Assembly (NCBI GenBank): GCA_022592435.1
Contig: JABYQS010000020.1
Coordinates: 186,001-250,000, forward strand
Origin: Cerioporus squamosus
Taxonomy: Eukaryota > Basidiomycota > Agaricomycetes > Polyporales > Polyporaceae
Direction: 5' to 3'
Length of the DNA stretch: 64,000 bases
The position numbers and the translations under genes were made by a program. This document shows positions 25,660-36,172 of this stretch, piece after piece. Each line of letters starts with the position of its first letter. Within the stretch, counting starts at the first letter, position 1. The notes beneath the pieces were generated by a model. It saw nothing but the letters and a program-made list of their open reading frames with translations, was not told where the DNA came from and did not search any database.

Positions 25660-28480
25660 GATGCTTGTTGTTTTGGGGGTCGTGAGGGGTGCTAATGAGC
25701 GTCGGGGAAGCGGTCCAAATAAGATCTCAAGGAGGGACTGTGGAAGGGGCGTGCTGCAGCGTCAAGCTAGCGAAAGATCCAAGAGTACGCCCTGCGTAAG
25801 AGACAAGACGGTTGTTCCAGCTGTCTGGTGGAAGGAGAGAGACGGGGAAATGGGGGCCACTTCGCGAGCGGCGTGGGTTTATATACCGAGCATCCAAGAG
25901 CCCTCGTCTTTGTCCGATGCCGCGAGGAACCTGAGAGCGCCCAGGGGAAGAGATTTGCCGATCAGTGTTCATCGAGGAGGATCGTGTCGGCGGTTGCTAT
26001 CCCAACTAGCCAATCAGCCTGCGTTCGGGTGCTTCCTTCAACCATCCTCCTCAGAGTCAAAAGCTTGACACGGGATATGAACGTGTTCGCAGCTTCCTGC
26101 GCATGCAAACCTTGTGCGCAATTTTACGAGGTCTTCTGGTTCTTATCGCCGCTCTGCAGCCCGTATCTGCGCCCGAGCTGTCTTCGCAACGGAACCTTGC
26201 CTTGTCCTGTCGCAACCTGTCGCGGACCTGAAGTGTTTCCAGCCATACCCACGGTCGTATAATGGTGGCGGCACGCACCGCCAAGGCACTGTATGGACCC
26301 GGATCGTGGAACCCCTCGCGATCGAAGATACTTCGCCCATGTGCCCCTCTGCCGGAAAAGGTACCCTCCATGCGGCTCACCCAGCGCGTTGCTAACATAA
26401 CGACAGCATCGGCGTCAGCGTCTGGGGCCCTCACCCTCGAAGCTTGTTAACATGTTCTTCCCAACCGTCCAGCCAGTCAGGACACTCAGGTTGAAGAATT
26501 CAGATCGCAGGCTCGCGACAGCCTGAGCGCGAATGCCCGAATGTTCCGAGCGGACGAGTGTGATTTGCGCTGGATGCATACGCAACGCAGAGACTTGTCA
26601 TGGAGGCTTGAGCATAGACAGTCGCGGGGCGCGTCAAGGGCGCGTATTTGACGATATTTGACGTTTAACCGCACGTTGGCGCCAAGATACTCCTCGAGGG
26701 GGAATCGTGGGTCACCGTGCGCCATGTAGGTGGAGCAGCGAAGTCATCGCAGTTGACGCGATGCGGCCCCTCTCAGAGTCTCGAGTGTTCCTGATGTCGC
26801 CGCCTGTACTCTGGAATGCGGCCCCTTCGATATCTGGACATAGAGAAGCGTCTTCATCGGTAGAGATCAAACAGATCGCTGGCTCCGTGGTCCTCTATGG
26901 CGCGACGTATATGGGCGTGATGGCTTCGTCCAGTGGCGGGAACGTATGCGAGCCTATGCGAGCACCATGAGGTCCGTCCAGGTGCATGGTCCAGTATCTT
27001 GACGACTCCTTGCGCAGTGTCATTTTTATCGACTGCGATCAAAGGCAACCGGTCAGCACTCAAGTCTCAGAACAGGACAGCCTCAGATAGGTAAACGAAC
27101 CTTATTCTTTGGCCACGCCACCAACAGTGACTTATCACGACAAACCGGCATCGAGGGTACACAGAGTACTGCAACCCAACGCGTAGACTCACGCACGGCC
27201 GCGTCGAGTGAACTCGGGAGTCGCAGGTTGCTTGCATGCGCTTCCGGAAGGCGAATGGACATGCATTTTGGACTCACATGCACTGCTCGGCGTCACACGA
27301 CAGCGCGGACGCAGCGCGATCATGGTGAGACTACCTGCGCAAGGGGAGATTGTCAGGATTGGGAAACCACGAGACACGACGCTGCTGACCTACCTGCAAC
27401 CACGCAAGCCAGCTATAGTAAATCCCTGCCGCGTATCGCCCACTTCGAGCCGCAAGGCCGGATGAGTCAGGATCATATTGACGGCCGCAATGGACACAGG
27501 TAGCGCACATAACCAGGTCCTTGTGCGGCTGGAATACGAACGGCTGCCCACCACGGAGATCTCGGCGGGTGCGAGAGACTAGCCGCTACCAGGTGCGGAT
27601 GCGCCGGCGGGCCTACGAGCCTTCTCGTAACTGTGCGCAGCCAAGTGCGAAGATTGGACGGCTTGTCCTACGACATTGGGAATACTATGGCTGAGGCTAG
27701 CACCCGTCGCAGATTGTTCTATCCTTGGTACGACGTGACCAGAACCTGAAAGCTCCCAGGGGGCGCCGGACAGGGCCAGGGCGTCATGGAGTCCAGAGGG
27801 GCCCTTGTTACTGATGAAGCTTAAGAAGGGCGCAAGTTGGCAGCAGAACGACAGGCTAGTGGTGGCACGCCAGCCTGTTGCGAGCTGCGGATGGTGTACT
27901 GGGGTCGGCCTCAATGAGGGAAGAGCGAGATGCGCGGTTGTGGTACTTACTTGCGTCTCTGTTCTGCTCATGAGCGCGGTTGTTGGTCCTGGCTAGTTGC
28001 CCTCGGGATGGGAAAACCGAGCTTCTGGATTGTGCAAGTTGTGAGTACTAGTGCCACACTGGTCGCAAAAGACAGCATAAGTATATGGACTCACATCACT
28101 GTGTCTTCTACCCTGAGTCATCCATGCGATTCTGCAGGGTACTCAGTCCGACGTCGACCCCAATACTTGCGCGCACGGGTTGCTAGGTGGCGTTCCGAGA
28201 TGATCGTACCCAGGCGGAGCAGCTCCCGCCAGCCAGACTACCCCGAGAACGTTTCCGACAATACTCAGAGACACGAGGTGCTGCACATAAGTATTCTGCT
28301 CTCTGTTTTCGAGGCAGAAGAACAGAGTCTCGTCATACAAAGTCGCGGTGATAGCGAGGTTAAAGAGGGTTAAAGAGACAGAGATCCGGGCGTCTCTGGA
28401 ACCTGCATGCTGAAGACCATCTAGCGCCCGTCCTCTGAAGCAAGACGTCGACGACGTCGAGCACGACCCGACGCACGGCC
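25660..28480. other. 2.8-kb gene-poor region
   Basis: No gene recognised. Apart from the TATA-like site near 25.88 kb, open frames are short, lack consistent splice sites and have no known domains. A minus-strand frame at about 28.14-28.40 kb encodes a hydrophobic stretch (ISVSLTLFNLAITATLY...LVSLSIVGNVLGVVWLAG) that could be a relic of a fungal multi-span membrane protein; I could not connect it to other exons. Confidence 0.45.
25878..25883 (-). promoter_or_regulatory. Candidate TATA box of the two-repeat secreted protein
   Basis: TATAAA within a GTATATAAACCC context on the minus strand, about 220 nt upstream of the ATG. The distance is long, so a long leader or a leader intron would be required. 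Confidence 0.4.
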
Positions 28481-28978
28481 ATGAGCCTCCTCTCCATGCT
28501 TCCGAGCACCTCGCGCGCTGCATGCGCTGGCGCTCTCGTGCCCAACACGCTTCCTTCTCTGTCGCTCTTCCTCCACAGAACACAAACACGTTCGGTCTCC
28601 TCATCGCCATACGGCCGCACGCACGTCTGGAAACGGCGCCCAAAGAAGGTACCGAACCCTGTAGTGCCTGTGTTCCCGCAGCGACTGGTGCGCGTGGATG
28701 GCTCTACGATCGTCCACCATACGACGTCCCCGCGCTCGGTCATCAAGCTCACGCGCGACACGACGAACAACCCGATGTGGAACGCGGCGCGGTTCGTCGG
28801 CATGGACGAGGAGGAGGACGAGGTCACTGGTCGTCTGGGCCGGTTCAGCAGGCGATTCGGTGTCCTTGGTGGCGAAGGCGAGAAGACGGATATGGAGTGG
28901 ATGAACGAGGCGAGTGGAACCGAGGAGGCGAAGCATGTCAGCGCGGGTGAAGGCAAGGCGAAGGGCAGGGCGAAATGA
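28481..28978 (+). CDS. Mitochondrial large-subunit ribosomal protein bL31m
   Basis: Component of the mitochondrial large ribosomal subunit, homologous to yeast Mrpl36 (bL31 family). Single exon, 165 residues, ATG 28481, stop TGA 28976-28978. The N terminus MSLLSMLPSTSRAACAGALVP is a plausible mitochondrial presequence. The diagnostic core is KRRPKKVPNPVVPVFPQ...VRVDGSTIVHHTTSPRSVI followed by LTRDTTNNPMWN and LGRFSRRFG. The same order (basic KRRP start, polar strand, R..NNP.WN, RF..R) is seen in fungal bL31m. The C terminus is Lys/Glu-rich. Stated from memory of family pattern, so somewhat less certain than the enzyme calls. Confidence 0.75.
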   Translation: MSLLSMLPSTSRAACAGALVPNTLPSLSLFLHRTQTRSVSSSPYGRTHVWKRRPKKVPNPVVPVFPQRLVRVDGSTIVHHTTSPRSVIKLTRDTTNNPMWNAARFVGMDEEEDEVTGRLGRFSRRFGVLGGEGEKTDMEWMNEASGTEEAKHVSAGEGKAKGRAK

Positions 28979-29341
28979 GCTCGCGCTCCGGAAGGGCATT
29001 GCGATCACGCAAAACCCTAGTACTCTTCCTGGTCAGTACGTGGTTGTGGAATTGACTCGGTTATGGTGCTCATGCTTACGTTTGACTGTGATCTAGCACT
29101 CTCATGGCTCTGGTGTGTACATGTGCGCCTATCCCACACCAGCCATACGGCATGGCTGCGAGGGAGGATGTCAGGGTTATCCCGCCGACCTCGTGAATTG
29201 TACCATGGATGAGATATCTCGGGACGTCGTGTGTCGGAGCGTGCAGATGCATTGCGGACGATCGGGTGGAATCTTGTGCGTTCGCTGCTCTGGACAGAGG
29301 CGCGGGCTTAAGGGCTCGCCTGATCATCTCTGCAGCGTCAT

Positions 29342-29490
29342 TGGTCAATGCTAGCCCTGACCGGGTCCTTCGGTCTTGTCATCCGTAGGTCGACTCTGCC
29401 TCTCGGCCGTACCGTCGCTGTTACTGATGATTCATCTCCTAGACCACGGAGTCCGAGGGGTAGTATCAAAGGCCCACAGTACCCGTTCTT
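29342..29490 (+). pseudogene. Relic of the Bor1-like transporter 3' end
   Basis: This stretch aligns with 23.72-23.86 kb, which spans the last two exons, the last intron and the 3' UTR of the Bor1-like gene. Shared blocks in order include the start of the last intron (CCGTAGGT / TCGTAGGT), ACCGTCGCTG / GCCGTCGCTGA, CTAGACCA(C/T)GGAGTC and ATCAAAGG, then CAGTACC(C/T). The copied intron tells us the duplication was at DNA level rather than through RNA. Identity looks near 70% by eye. No upstream part of the gene is found nearby, and the coding frame is not kept. Confidence 0.65.
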
Positions 29491-29674
29491 CCCAGCTCAT
29501 CTCGACGCATTGTTGAGCGTCCTATGTGGTCGATGTCTGGCTCGCAGAATACCATTTGGAAACTGTTCGGCGCTGCAGTCTACTATCTGGAAGAGTCTCA
29601 ACCTCGATGAGTACTCGTGTGCAACTATTTGACGGGCGGACAGCCTGGAAGCAGGGCAAGTATGCCTCGTGGCA

Positions 29675-29700
29675 GGCTTAGGTGGTTGGCTTAGGTGGTT
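29675..29700. repeat. 13-bp tandem duplication
   Basis: GGCTTAGGTGGTT twice in perfect tandem, followed by GG of a third unit. Non-coding. Confidence 0.85.
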
Positions 29701-30508
29701 GGACCCACCCACATGAAGCCTCGGAATGACAGCAGGTGCGGCTACTTATGTCCCATTAGGTGGTCGAGCACGATCTGATTGGGTACAGAAAGGTAGATGG
29801 AGACAGGTGCAACCGTGCAGTCAAAGCATGGAACCGTGACAGCACTCGGAGCGCCTGTTACTGCCGGGGTCTAGTCACCCCAAATTACCGTCAGTCAACG
29901 CCAGCGACGATTGACCAGACAACGTTCATGGCCACTCCTCGTGGTGGAGCAAGAATACCGCTCGCCGTATTGCGCGCCGGACTGCAATTGGGCTGTGGCG
30001 ACACGGTCGGTGATCATGGTGTGCCCTTGTTCCATCAGATTGACGCGTTCCTCACAGGACGTCAGGAAGGTCGCCTGCTGCTTGGTCCATGTCGCATGTC
30101 ATGCGTCTGGAGGCGGCGCATATCCCTATGGATACTCTCGACATGGGGAGAACGTTGTTCGCTGCCGGCGCCACGAGCGCAAGGGCGGACATGAAGTGGT
30201 CGTACGTGGTGAGATAGCGGGTGGTCAGTGCCCTCTCTTGTCAATTCACGTCTAGGGACTGCACGCAATCCGAGCACGGGGCTTCGGCCTAGTTCCCCGC
30301 CACACTACTTGAGGACATATATACATCGGACAGCTCATTGCGCGCTGGCCCTACCTCCCGTCTCTCGTGCTGCTTGTCTCCCCTTGTGGCCGGCCACTCG
30401 CTCCGGTTTGGCGTTTAGTTGAATGCGCCGCTGGTCCCTCCCGGAACTCAAGAAGTTTCCGCGAGTCGCCTTGCGCAATGGTGACCGCGTCGATGCCGTA
30501 CGCTCCTT

Positions 30509-30526
30509 CCCCCCCCCCCCCCCCCC
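30509..30526. repeat. Poly-C homopolymer, 18 nt
   Basis: Eighteen consecutive C on the plus strand in a gene-poor region. Homopolymers of this length are prone to length error in assembly and to slippage in vivo. Confidence 0.9.
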
Positions 30527-30818
30527 TTATGTTACTTATCCACGTGGCGCACCTCGAGTTTCACGGCCTGCGACATCGAAGTCTGCTCTGGCTTGCCAGG
30601 GCAGTGGGGGATATCTACGGGACACCAAACCCTCCGCGGATTATCCACCACCGGAATGCACAGCGTCGTCGCCTAGTTCATTCACAACCCGCATGTAACC
30701 ATGCTTCAGCGCTCGCTGCCGCGTTGTGAGGGCGGAGGAGGTGCGATAAAGGCAGTATTTCGCACTCGGCATTGTCTCGCACCTCTCTACCTTCTCCTCC
30801 GCACCACAGACCACCAGC

Positions 30819-31965
30819 ATGGACTTCCACCTTAGCGCCGGATACGAGAGAAGCGTTGTCGCCCCCGCCCAGTCCTCCTCCCTTCCGGAAATCCGCCCTG
30901 CATCGCTCAGGCTCATTCAACCTCTCAGTATGACGGTAAGCAGCGAATTCTCTCTGTCCTCTCCGCTGGCTGACTTTGTGTGCCTCCACACCACTCAGCT
31001 CGAACAATCCCCGGATGGGACCGAGATCCTGTCACCTCGGCGGGAGCCGACTCAGTTCAAACTCTACGGCGTATGGTATCCTCAGGTCGTGTCAACGGAC
31101 GGGTTTGACCCTTTCGACATCGGGACTTTGGCTGTATATCCCGATGGCAAGACGCTGTACGTCAATGCAGGACGCGGACAGTGGTTGCTTGTGAGACCAT
31201 CTCCCGAGCACTTCTCCGACGTGAGCATGGAGTCGGCGGCGCGCCTTGTGGTTTATTCATGGTGTCGCGACAGGTGGGCAACCAAAGCCGTCCAAACTCG
31301 GCCCTGGGCGACGGGAGTACTGGGCTCACGTCGCCTGGACTTGGTGCACAAGGGATTGTACGCCCACCGGAATCAGTGAGTCAGGTTTCTCCTCGACTTC
31401 TACGTATTGTTAATCTGGGCACAGGTTGGGAAAGCACGTGGTGTCCGAGAGGCGCAAGCCCATGTAGTCCCTCTCAATGTTTCTCTATCTGATGCCAAAC
31501 TCGGAAGGGTCGAAGATCCGAACACTCGCGCGTTCACCGGGGACTTCGCGAAGCACCAGAAAGCATACGTGTCGTACGAGGTGATACAATCTTGTCTCCA
31601 GCTCGCAGGAAAGTGTCCGCTCACGTGTGTCTTCCTTGGGCAGATTGACGCACTCAACGTGCATCGGAAACAGATCTACATCCGGGCTCCTCGGAAGGGG
31701 CCCTATAGTCGATCCAGGATCGCTCAGCTTCTTGCCAGAGACATAGAGCGCGCTTGGGTAAGTCTCAGTTGCCACTCCAGGCCGTTGGTGTTCCGGGCAT
31801 GTCATTGACCGGATGGCTCGGTAGACCACCGCGAAAACGAGGGGAGAATGTCCGCTGTGGAGTGGAGAGGAGGTTGGGCTTGAGCAGGTATTCCTGCTAG
31901 ATGTCCGGAGAGTCTCCCGGGGTGGCATCAAGGTCGCCCTCAGTTTCATGCCCCGCTGCGCGTAG
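30819..31965 (+). CDS. Hypothetical five-exon protein, no known domain
   Basis: Not recognised. A consistent model exists: exons 30819-30935, 30999-31190, 31274-31375, 31425-31757 and 31825-31965, every intron GT-AG and 49-83 nt, reading frame kept throughout, 294 residues. ATG 30819 (MDFHLSAGYERSVVA). Exon 2 encodes FKLYGVWYPQVVSTDGFDPF and a YPDGKTLYVNAG segment. Exon 4 carries AFTGDFAKHQKAYVSYEVIQ and FLGQIDALNVHRKQIYIRAP, looking like a compact folded domain. Exon 5 ends VALSFMPRCA with TAG 31963-31965. The CGC-rich codons match neighbouring real genes. It stands alone in a relic-rich region, so it may be a lineage-specific gene. Confidence 0.65.
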
Positions 31966-32704
31966 CCGCTCCATGTTCTCGAGCCACACCTCCGAGTGGC
32001 TTGCGGTCCGTCATATTCTCGTCAAATATATTATTATATCACACGTTGGGACGAGTTCTAACATTCGCCGATGTCTCAAGTGGCTCGTCGCATTACGGTC
32101 TCGTTCACTCCCGACGAAGGGAGGGCTCTCTTCGTCCGGCGTGTCCGGACTCATTCTTGTCATCTCTGCGAGCAATCCTGGAGGAGGACATCGAAGAGTT
32201 CAACCATAACTTGAGATATTCGAACGTTCGGACCTCCGAACTCGCCGCCAGCGTGGCGCTTAAGATCTAAGATGCCTTATTTAGGGTAGGCGTCTCTGGC
32301 AGTAGTAGTACTGCCACGACTCAGACTTACTGAGATGACCAGCCTATCCTTACTAGTAGTAGTACCATTAGTGGCCTCTGTCATGACCGCCTTTCCTGTC
32401 CCGCTCCCTCGTTGGCTCTCTAAGCATACGAACGTCCTCGTGGAAGAGGCTGTTCCTGGCTCACGACGACTGCGCCGGTTCGTCTAATGATACTCTCGCA
32501 GTGCCTCAGGTCTGTCTATCATACATCAAGTTTGGAAATGACTGACAAAGCGTCCATACTTCCAAGTGTCGGGCATCCATGGACCAACTCAACTGTATAA
32601 GAAACCGATGGGCGAAGATCTGCACGGCGTTGTACCTGACCGCACAAATCCAAGACTACATATGCTCGCGCACGCGGGTTCACCACCATAACCACACGCA
32701 AGCA
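31966..32704. other. Intergenic; lacks the peroxidase N-terminal part
   Basis: About 740 bp before the peroxidase pseudogene. It contains short inverted repeats (GTAGTAGTACT-type, 32300-32365). I looked for the missing peroxidase catalytic domain here and did not find it. Confidence 0.5.
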
Positions 32705-33795
32705 TGGAGTAACGAACAACCTGTTGGTGGTTGGTCACAATGATACGACCAACTCGGACAAGCGTATCTTTGGCAACGACAACGATGAGACCATGTCCTC
32801 GTGAGTCGTCCACTATCGCTTCGTCGACTGACTCGCAATGGCTGAGCCAAATTTGACCGTCAATAGCTTTGTGGCTTCTTCTGAGCTTTTCAAATCAACG
32901 TGCGGCACGCTCTTTGCGCGCATGATCGACACCGTTCCGAAGGATGTCCAGCTGACAGAAGTCATTGAGTCATTGCCGGTCAAGCCGCAGTCGGTGCTGC
33001 TCACCTACATGGGCGACGGCATAATTCGTCTCACGGGTCAAGTGCGGGTACGTAGATCCCTCCTTCCTCCTCTCACAGCCAAGCTGAGGGATCGCGCCGT
33101 TATGGGACACTGCTCCCAGCAGCTCTCGAACCGTCAAGATCATGTGGGCCAACCGCGCCGGGCACACTGATCCCTCTCATGCCGATGTCCTCTCAACCAA
33201 CGATGACATGCTCGCTTCGGCTCTCCATGACGGGAACTTCACCTCTGTGTGGTACAACATCGGTCCGACAGGCGAAAACTTCGCTACACGCGTCGATGCT
33301 GCGGGACTCTCGAAGTTCTGGTTCGAAATCGACGAGGGTGACAGGTCAGGCATACGGACTGAGGACCAGAACGGCGTCGGCTTCGTGCTGCAAGACGTTG
33401 TGATGCTCGCCGACTCATCCTGCGAGTCTTTTGACACTTCGTCCATCACTATTGACGTCGCGGTATGTCTCTGGGTCCCTTATTCCTCCGGACTGCTCTC
33501 TGAAGTCCATGATATCATTGCTCTAGGTTCGTCGGGACGTTACCCCTTCTCGCGTATACCTCAAATCCGACGTCTTCAACACTGCTAACGACGGCTCGTA
33601 TATATCAGCGTCAACACGATGGATGCCAGGCCTGTCACGGGCTCGAAGAGGACATCTTCGGAGTACGACATCTGGACGGTACAGCTTCCGGACTCGGCCC
33701 TCGGTACCAACATCGCAGTCGATGTTGGTGATCAGAAGTTCACCTCTGCGAGCTTCGTACCCTTCACATTGATCTCGGGAAAGGAGTGCCAGTAG
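32705..33795 (+). pseudogene. Truncated heme-peroxidase paralog (C-terminal domain only)
   Basis: Homologous to the C-terminal part of the intact peroxidase at 45.0-47.1 kb (-). The similarity begins near NLLVVGHNDTTNSDKRIF (intact: PLVVGANDTTNSDKRIF) and continues through DVQLTEVIESLPVKPQS, LTGQVR, DTAPSSSRTVKIMWANRAG, GLSKFWFEIDEGD, TEDQNGVGFVLQD and SRVYLKSDVF to SGKECQ with TAG 33793-33795. Three lesions are visible. The whole peroxidase catalytic half is missing upstream. The intron after TGQVR has its donor (GTACGT, 33049) but the expected acceptor before L-W-D is GCCG rather than an AG (about 33096-33099). A frameshift lies at about 33598-33605 (TATATATC). The ATG at 32838 opens only an internal exon. 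Confidence 0.8.
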
Positions 33796-34066
33796 AGCGC
33801 CCCAATTCGAACCCTAGCATGCTGGGATGACTCTGGACTTTTGGGACTTCGATCGGTCTCGGACTTCATTGGAATGGACATGAATCGAATACGTCATGTT
33901 ACCTGGCACTTCTTGTTGACGCTCTCCTTTAGTCTTACCGGGCGATAATGGCAGCGTTTTCGTCTATGGCCCCTCTTCAAGGCCCCCGCCGACCGCGCTG
34001 AAGGTATGGGCCCTTGGTTTCCGCGACACTTCCTAACATATGAACGTTGAACGCTCCACAGGCGAT

Positions 34067-34450
34067 TAGGGCTGCTCAATTCTTCTGGACACTGGACGCT
34101 GGACGCAGTGAGAGCTCGTTGATGGAGGTGCTGGCCACAAGCGACAGTAGCCGAGCACCTCCTCCGACCTAACGGGCGCTCCCCAAATTCCTCGCAGAAC
34201 ACCCTCTTCCCGTGGTTTGTACGCCCCGCTGAATCATGCAGAGTATAGCTAGGAAGGATTCACGAATGCAGCCTTTTTTCTGCATCTTCCCGCGATTCCT
34301 ATGAGGTGCTATACAGTTTTCCGTCGAGGCTGCAGCGCAGAACGCAGGTATACTGGCCGCCTTGCCGAGTCGTCGGCTCGTATCGCTTACGCCATCAAAA
34401 GGCTCTGAGAGCGTCCAGCGTCCAGCGTCCAGAAGAATTGAGCAGCCCTA
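34067..34450. mobile_element. MITE-like element with 40-bp inverted ends and TA at both borders
   Basis: The 40 bases at 34067-34106 are the reverse complement of 34411-34450 with a single mismatch. Similarity stops sharply outside. Each end begins TA followed by GGGCTGCTCAATTC, consistent with a 38-bp terminal inverted repeat flanked by a TA target duplication, the Tc1/mariner signature. The inner part of each repeat consists of 7-mer repeats (CTGGACG). The 304-bp interior has no coding capacity. So it looks like a non-autonomous element. An alternative is a simple inverted duplication. Confidence 0.65.
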
Positions 34451-34938
34451 TTGTGCTCCCGGCTTATGCTCTGGAACACTAGTTTTCCACCCGTGGCTTT
34501 GCCCCGTGGCGCGTGAGCCTTCGGCTCAGTGTGCAATAAGTATCTATTTCATTGAAGGGAACTTAGTGAATTCGTTGGCAGTAAGCCCCGTAGCTGCCCC
34601 CGTGAGCCTTTGAACACTTCAAGGATCATGATTTCACCTAGACCTTGAATGCTTGAGGCAAGCTGAGTAAGTAGGGGGTCGGTATACTTAATACCACTTG
34701 GTGAAGGGCGGTCAATGTGGCAGGACTTGCAGAGTTGAAGGGCATTAGAACCCGTCAATGATGCGCACTGTGACCGATTAGTTACTGATCAGCCGGGGAT
34801 AAGTAAGTCTGGGTAAGTAAGTACTTGTGATCAACCCATCATAAGTCAGTACATAATAAGGCATGGTTGCTCAAATTTTCTTTGGGCTCCCTATCTTTGA
34901 TCAGGACTCTGCGTAACACTTACGGCGTTGACAGCGGG

Positions 34939-34959
34939 ACGCCGAGCGGAACTCGGCGT
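34939..34959. repeat. Perfect hairpin, 8-bp stem
   Basis: ACGCCGAG - CGGAA - CTCGGCGT. GC-rich stem in non-coding DNA; it lies just before a 16-bp direct repeat with similar sequence (CTCGG). Confidence 0.8.
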
Positions 34960-34978
34960 AAGACAGTCCAACTCGGAG

Positions 34979-35024
34979 GCCTCGCAAGCTCGGCCCAGCA
35001 CCCAGAGCGCCTCGCAAGCTCGGC
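34979..35024. repeat. 16-bp direct repeat, two copies
   Basis: GCCTCGCAAGCTCGGC at 34979-34994 and 35009-35024, identical. Confidence 0.85.
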
Positions 35025-35147
35025 GGCAACAGCGCACATGGCTGCCACGTGGGACCCCCCCCCGCTGCGCCATTAGTTATAGATACCGGCTCGACGAAAA
35101 GTAGGCAATACAATAAGTCCGAAATGCCTCGGGGTCGCAAACGTGCA

Positions 35148-35168
35148 GCTTGAAGCTTGAAGCTTGAA
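35148..35168. repeat. 7-bp tandem repeat, three units
   Basis: GCTTGAA three times in tandem without mismatch, non-coding. Confidence 0.85.
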
Positions 35169-36172
35169 GGCCGGCCGGTGAGCCAGCACGATCGCCGGCG
35201 GGCGCTTTCATTTTATCACCCCTAGGCCTCTGTCCGATTCCATTTACCCAAGTTTACCCACCACCACCAACCCAACCTCGTCGTGCACGGTCTCGTTCTT
35301 CCTGCATCTCTCGGTAGGTTATTTGGCCGTTCAGTGAGTCAGCGGCCAGAACGTAGTCCGACATTAATCGGGTTTGCAGCGGCCCACAGGGAACATTCAA
35401 GCAGCGCGTCTCTGTGCCTGAGGTGACGGCACTCGAGCATCTTGCACGCCTACCTGCCGCAAGAACGAACTCCGCAGCCAGACGGACATTATAGAACCAT
35501 CTCATGTGGTCGCTCCGTCTTCACCTAGACATACGGCTCCCGGGATGGCCGCGCGCGTAGGGTGCTGCATCGCGCATTTTGTACGGGCTTGGCGTCGGTT
35601 TCGGTGCGTTCTCCTCACGTTCCTTCTGATTCGTCTGCATGCTTACGATCATGTCGCCTACTACAGCGTCGCCAGGAACAAGTGTCCATCCCGAGGCTCG
35701 GTTCGCATTCCAATTTCTCGTACACGCGCGCGAGCCGTCAAAACAAGGTTCAGTCGTCGATGACGGATTTGGCAGTCTTGTGGCTGCCACCGTCCTGCTC
35801 CCCCCGTTATGTCCGATGGCCACTCAGTCGCACTGTATTCCGACGTGGTACCATGAGGCCCCTGTGGGTGCTTTCAGTCCTGTTCGAGCCTCTGGACGCC
35901 GTCGAGGTGGCGGGGCCCTAGCTGCGCGCCAAATGCGGCGCCGTGAAGATGATCTACGGCCAGACCGGCACGTTCATGTCACCTCTGTTTGTTAGGTTTC
36001 CCCGGCCAGATGTTGCTAGTAAGTCTTCTTCGTCCGACTTGGAAAATGTGCTGTCATGCATAAAATTTGACCAACCTTAATCTGCAGATGTATATGAAGG
36101 TCGACGTCGAGAGCTGTCTCGATACCGTGCCACAACAAATCCCTTGCCTCGCGCGTCCAAGCCGCGGCTAGT

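Larger units (their letters stand above)
28979..30818. other. 1.8-kb gene-poor region with relics
   Basis: Contains the Bor1 3'-end relic (29342-29490), a 13-bp tandem duplication at 29675 and an 18-nt poly-C run at 30509. No intact gene recognised. Confidence 0.5.
33796..36172. other. 2.4-kb gene-free, repeat-bearing region
   Basis: No gene recognised. It holds a 384-bp element with 40-bp inverted ends, hairpins, a 16-bp direct repeat and a 7-bp triplet repeat, listed separately. A 9-nt poly-C lies near 35049. Confidence 0.5.

Noticed and set aside
28143..28643. Minus-strand gene opposite bL31m
   Set aside because: The N-terminal part is the antisense of the ribosomal protein exon; only a short hydrophobic stretch looks protein-like and it has no supported exons.
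32300..32365. Telomere-like or terminator-like repeats (TTAGGGTAGG, GTAGTAGTACT)
   Set aside because: A single TTAGGG is chance, and the short inverted repeats are imperfect and not next to a defined transcript end.
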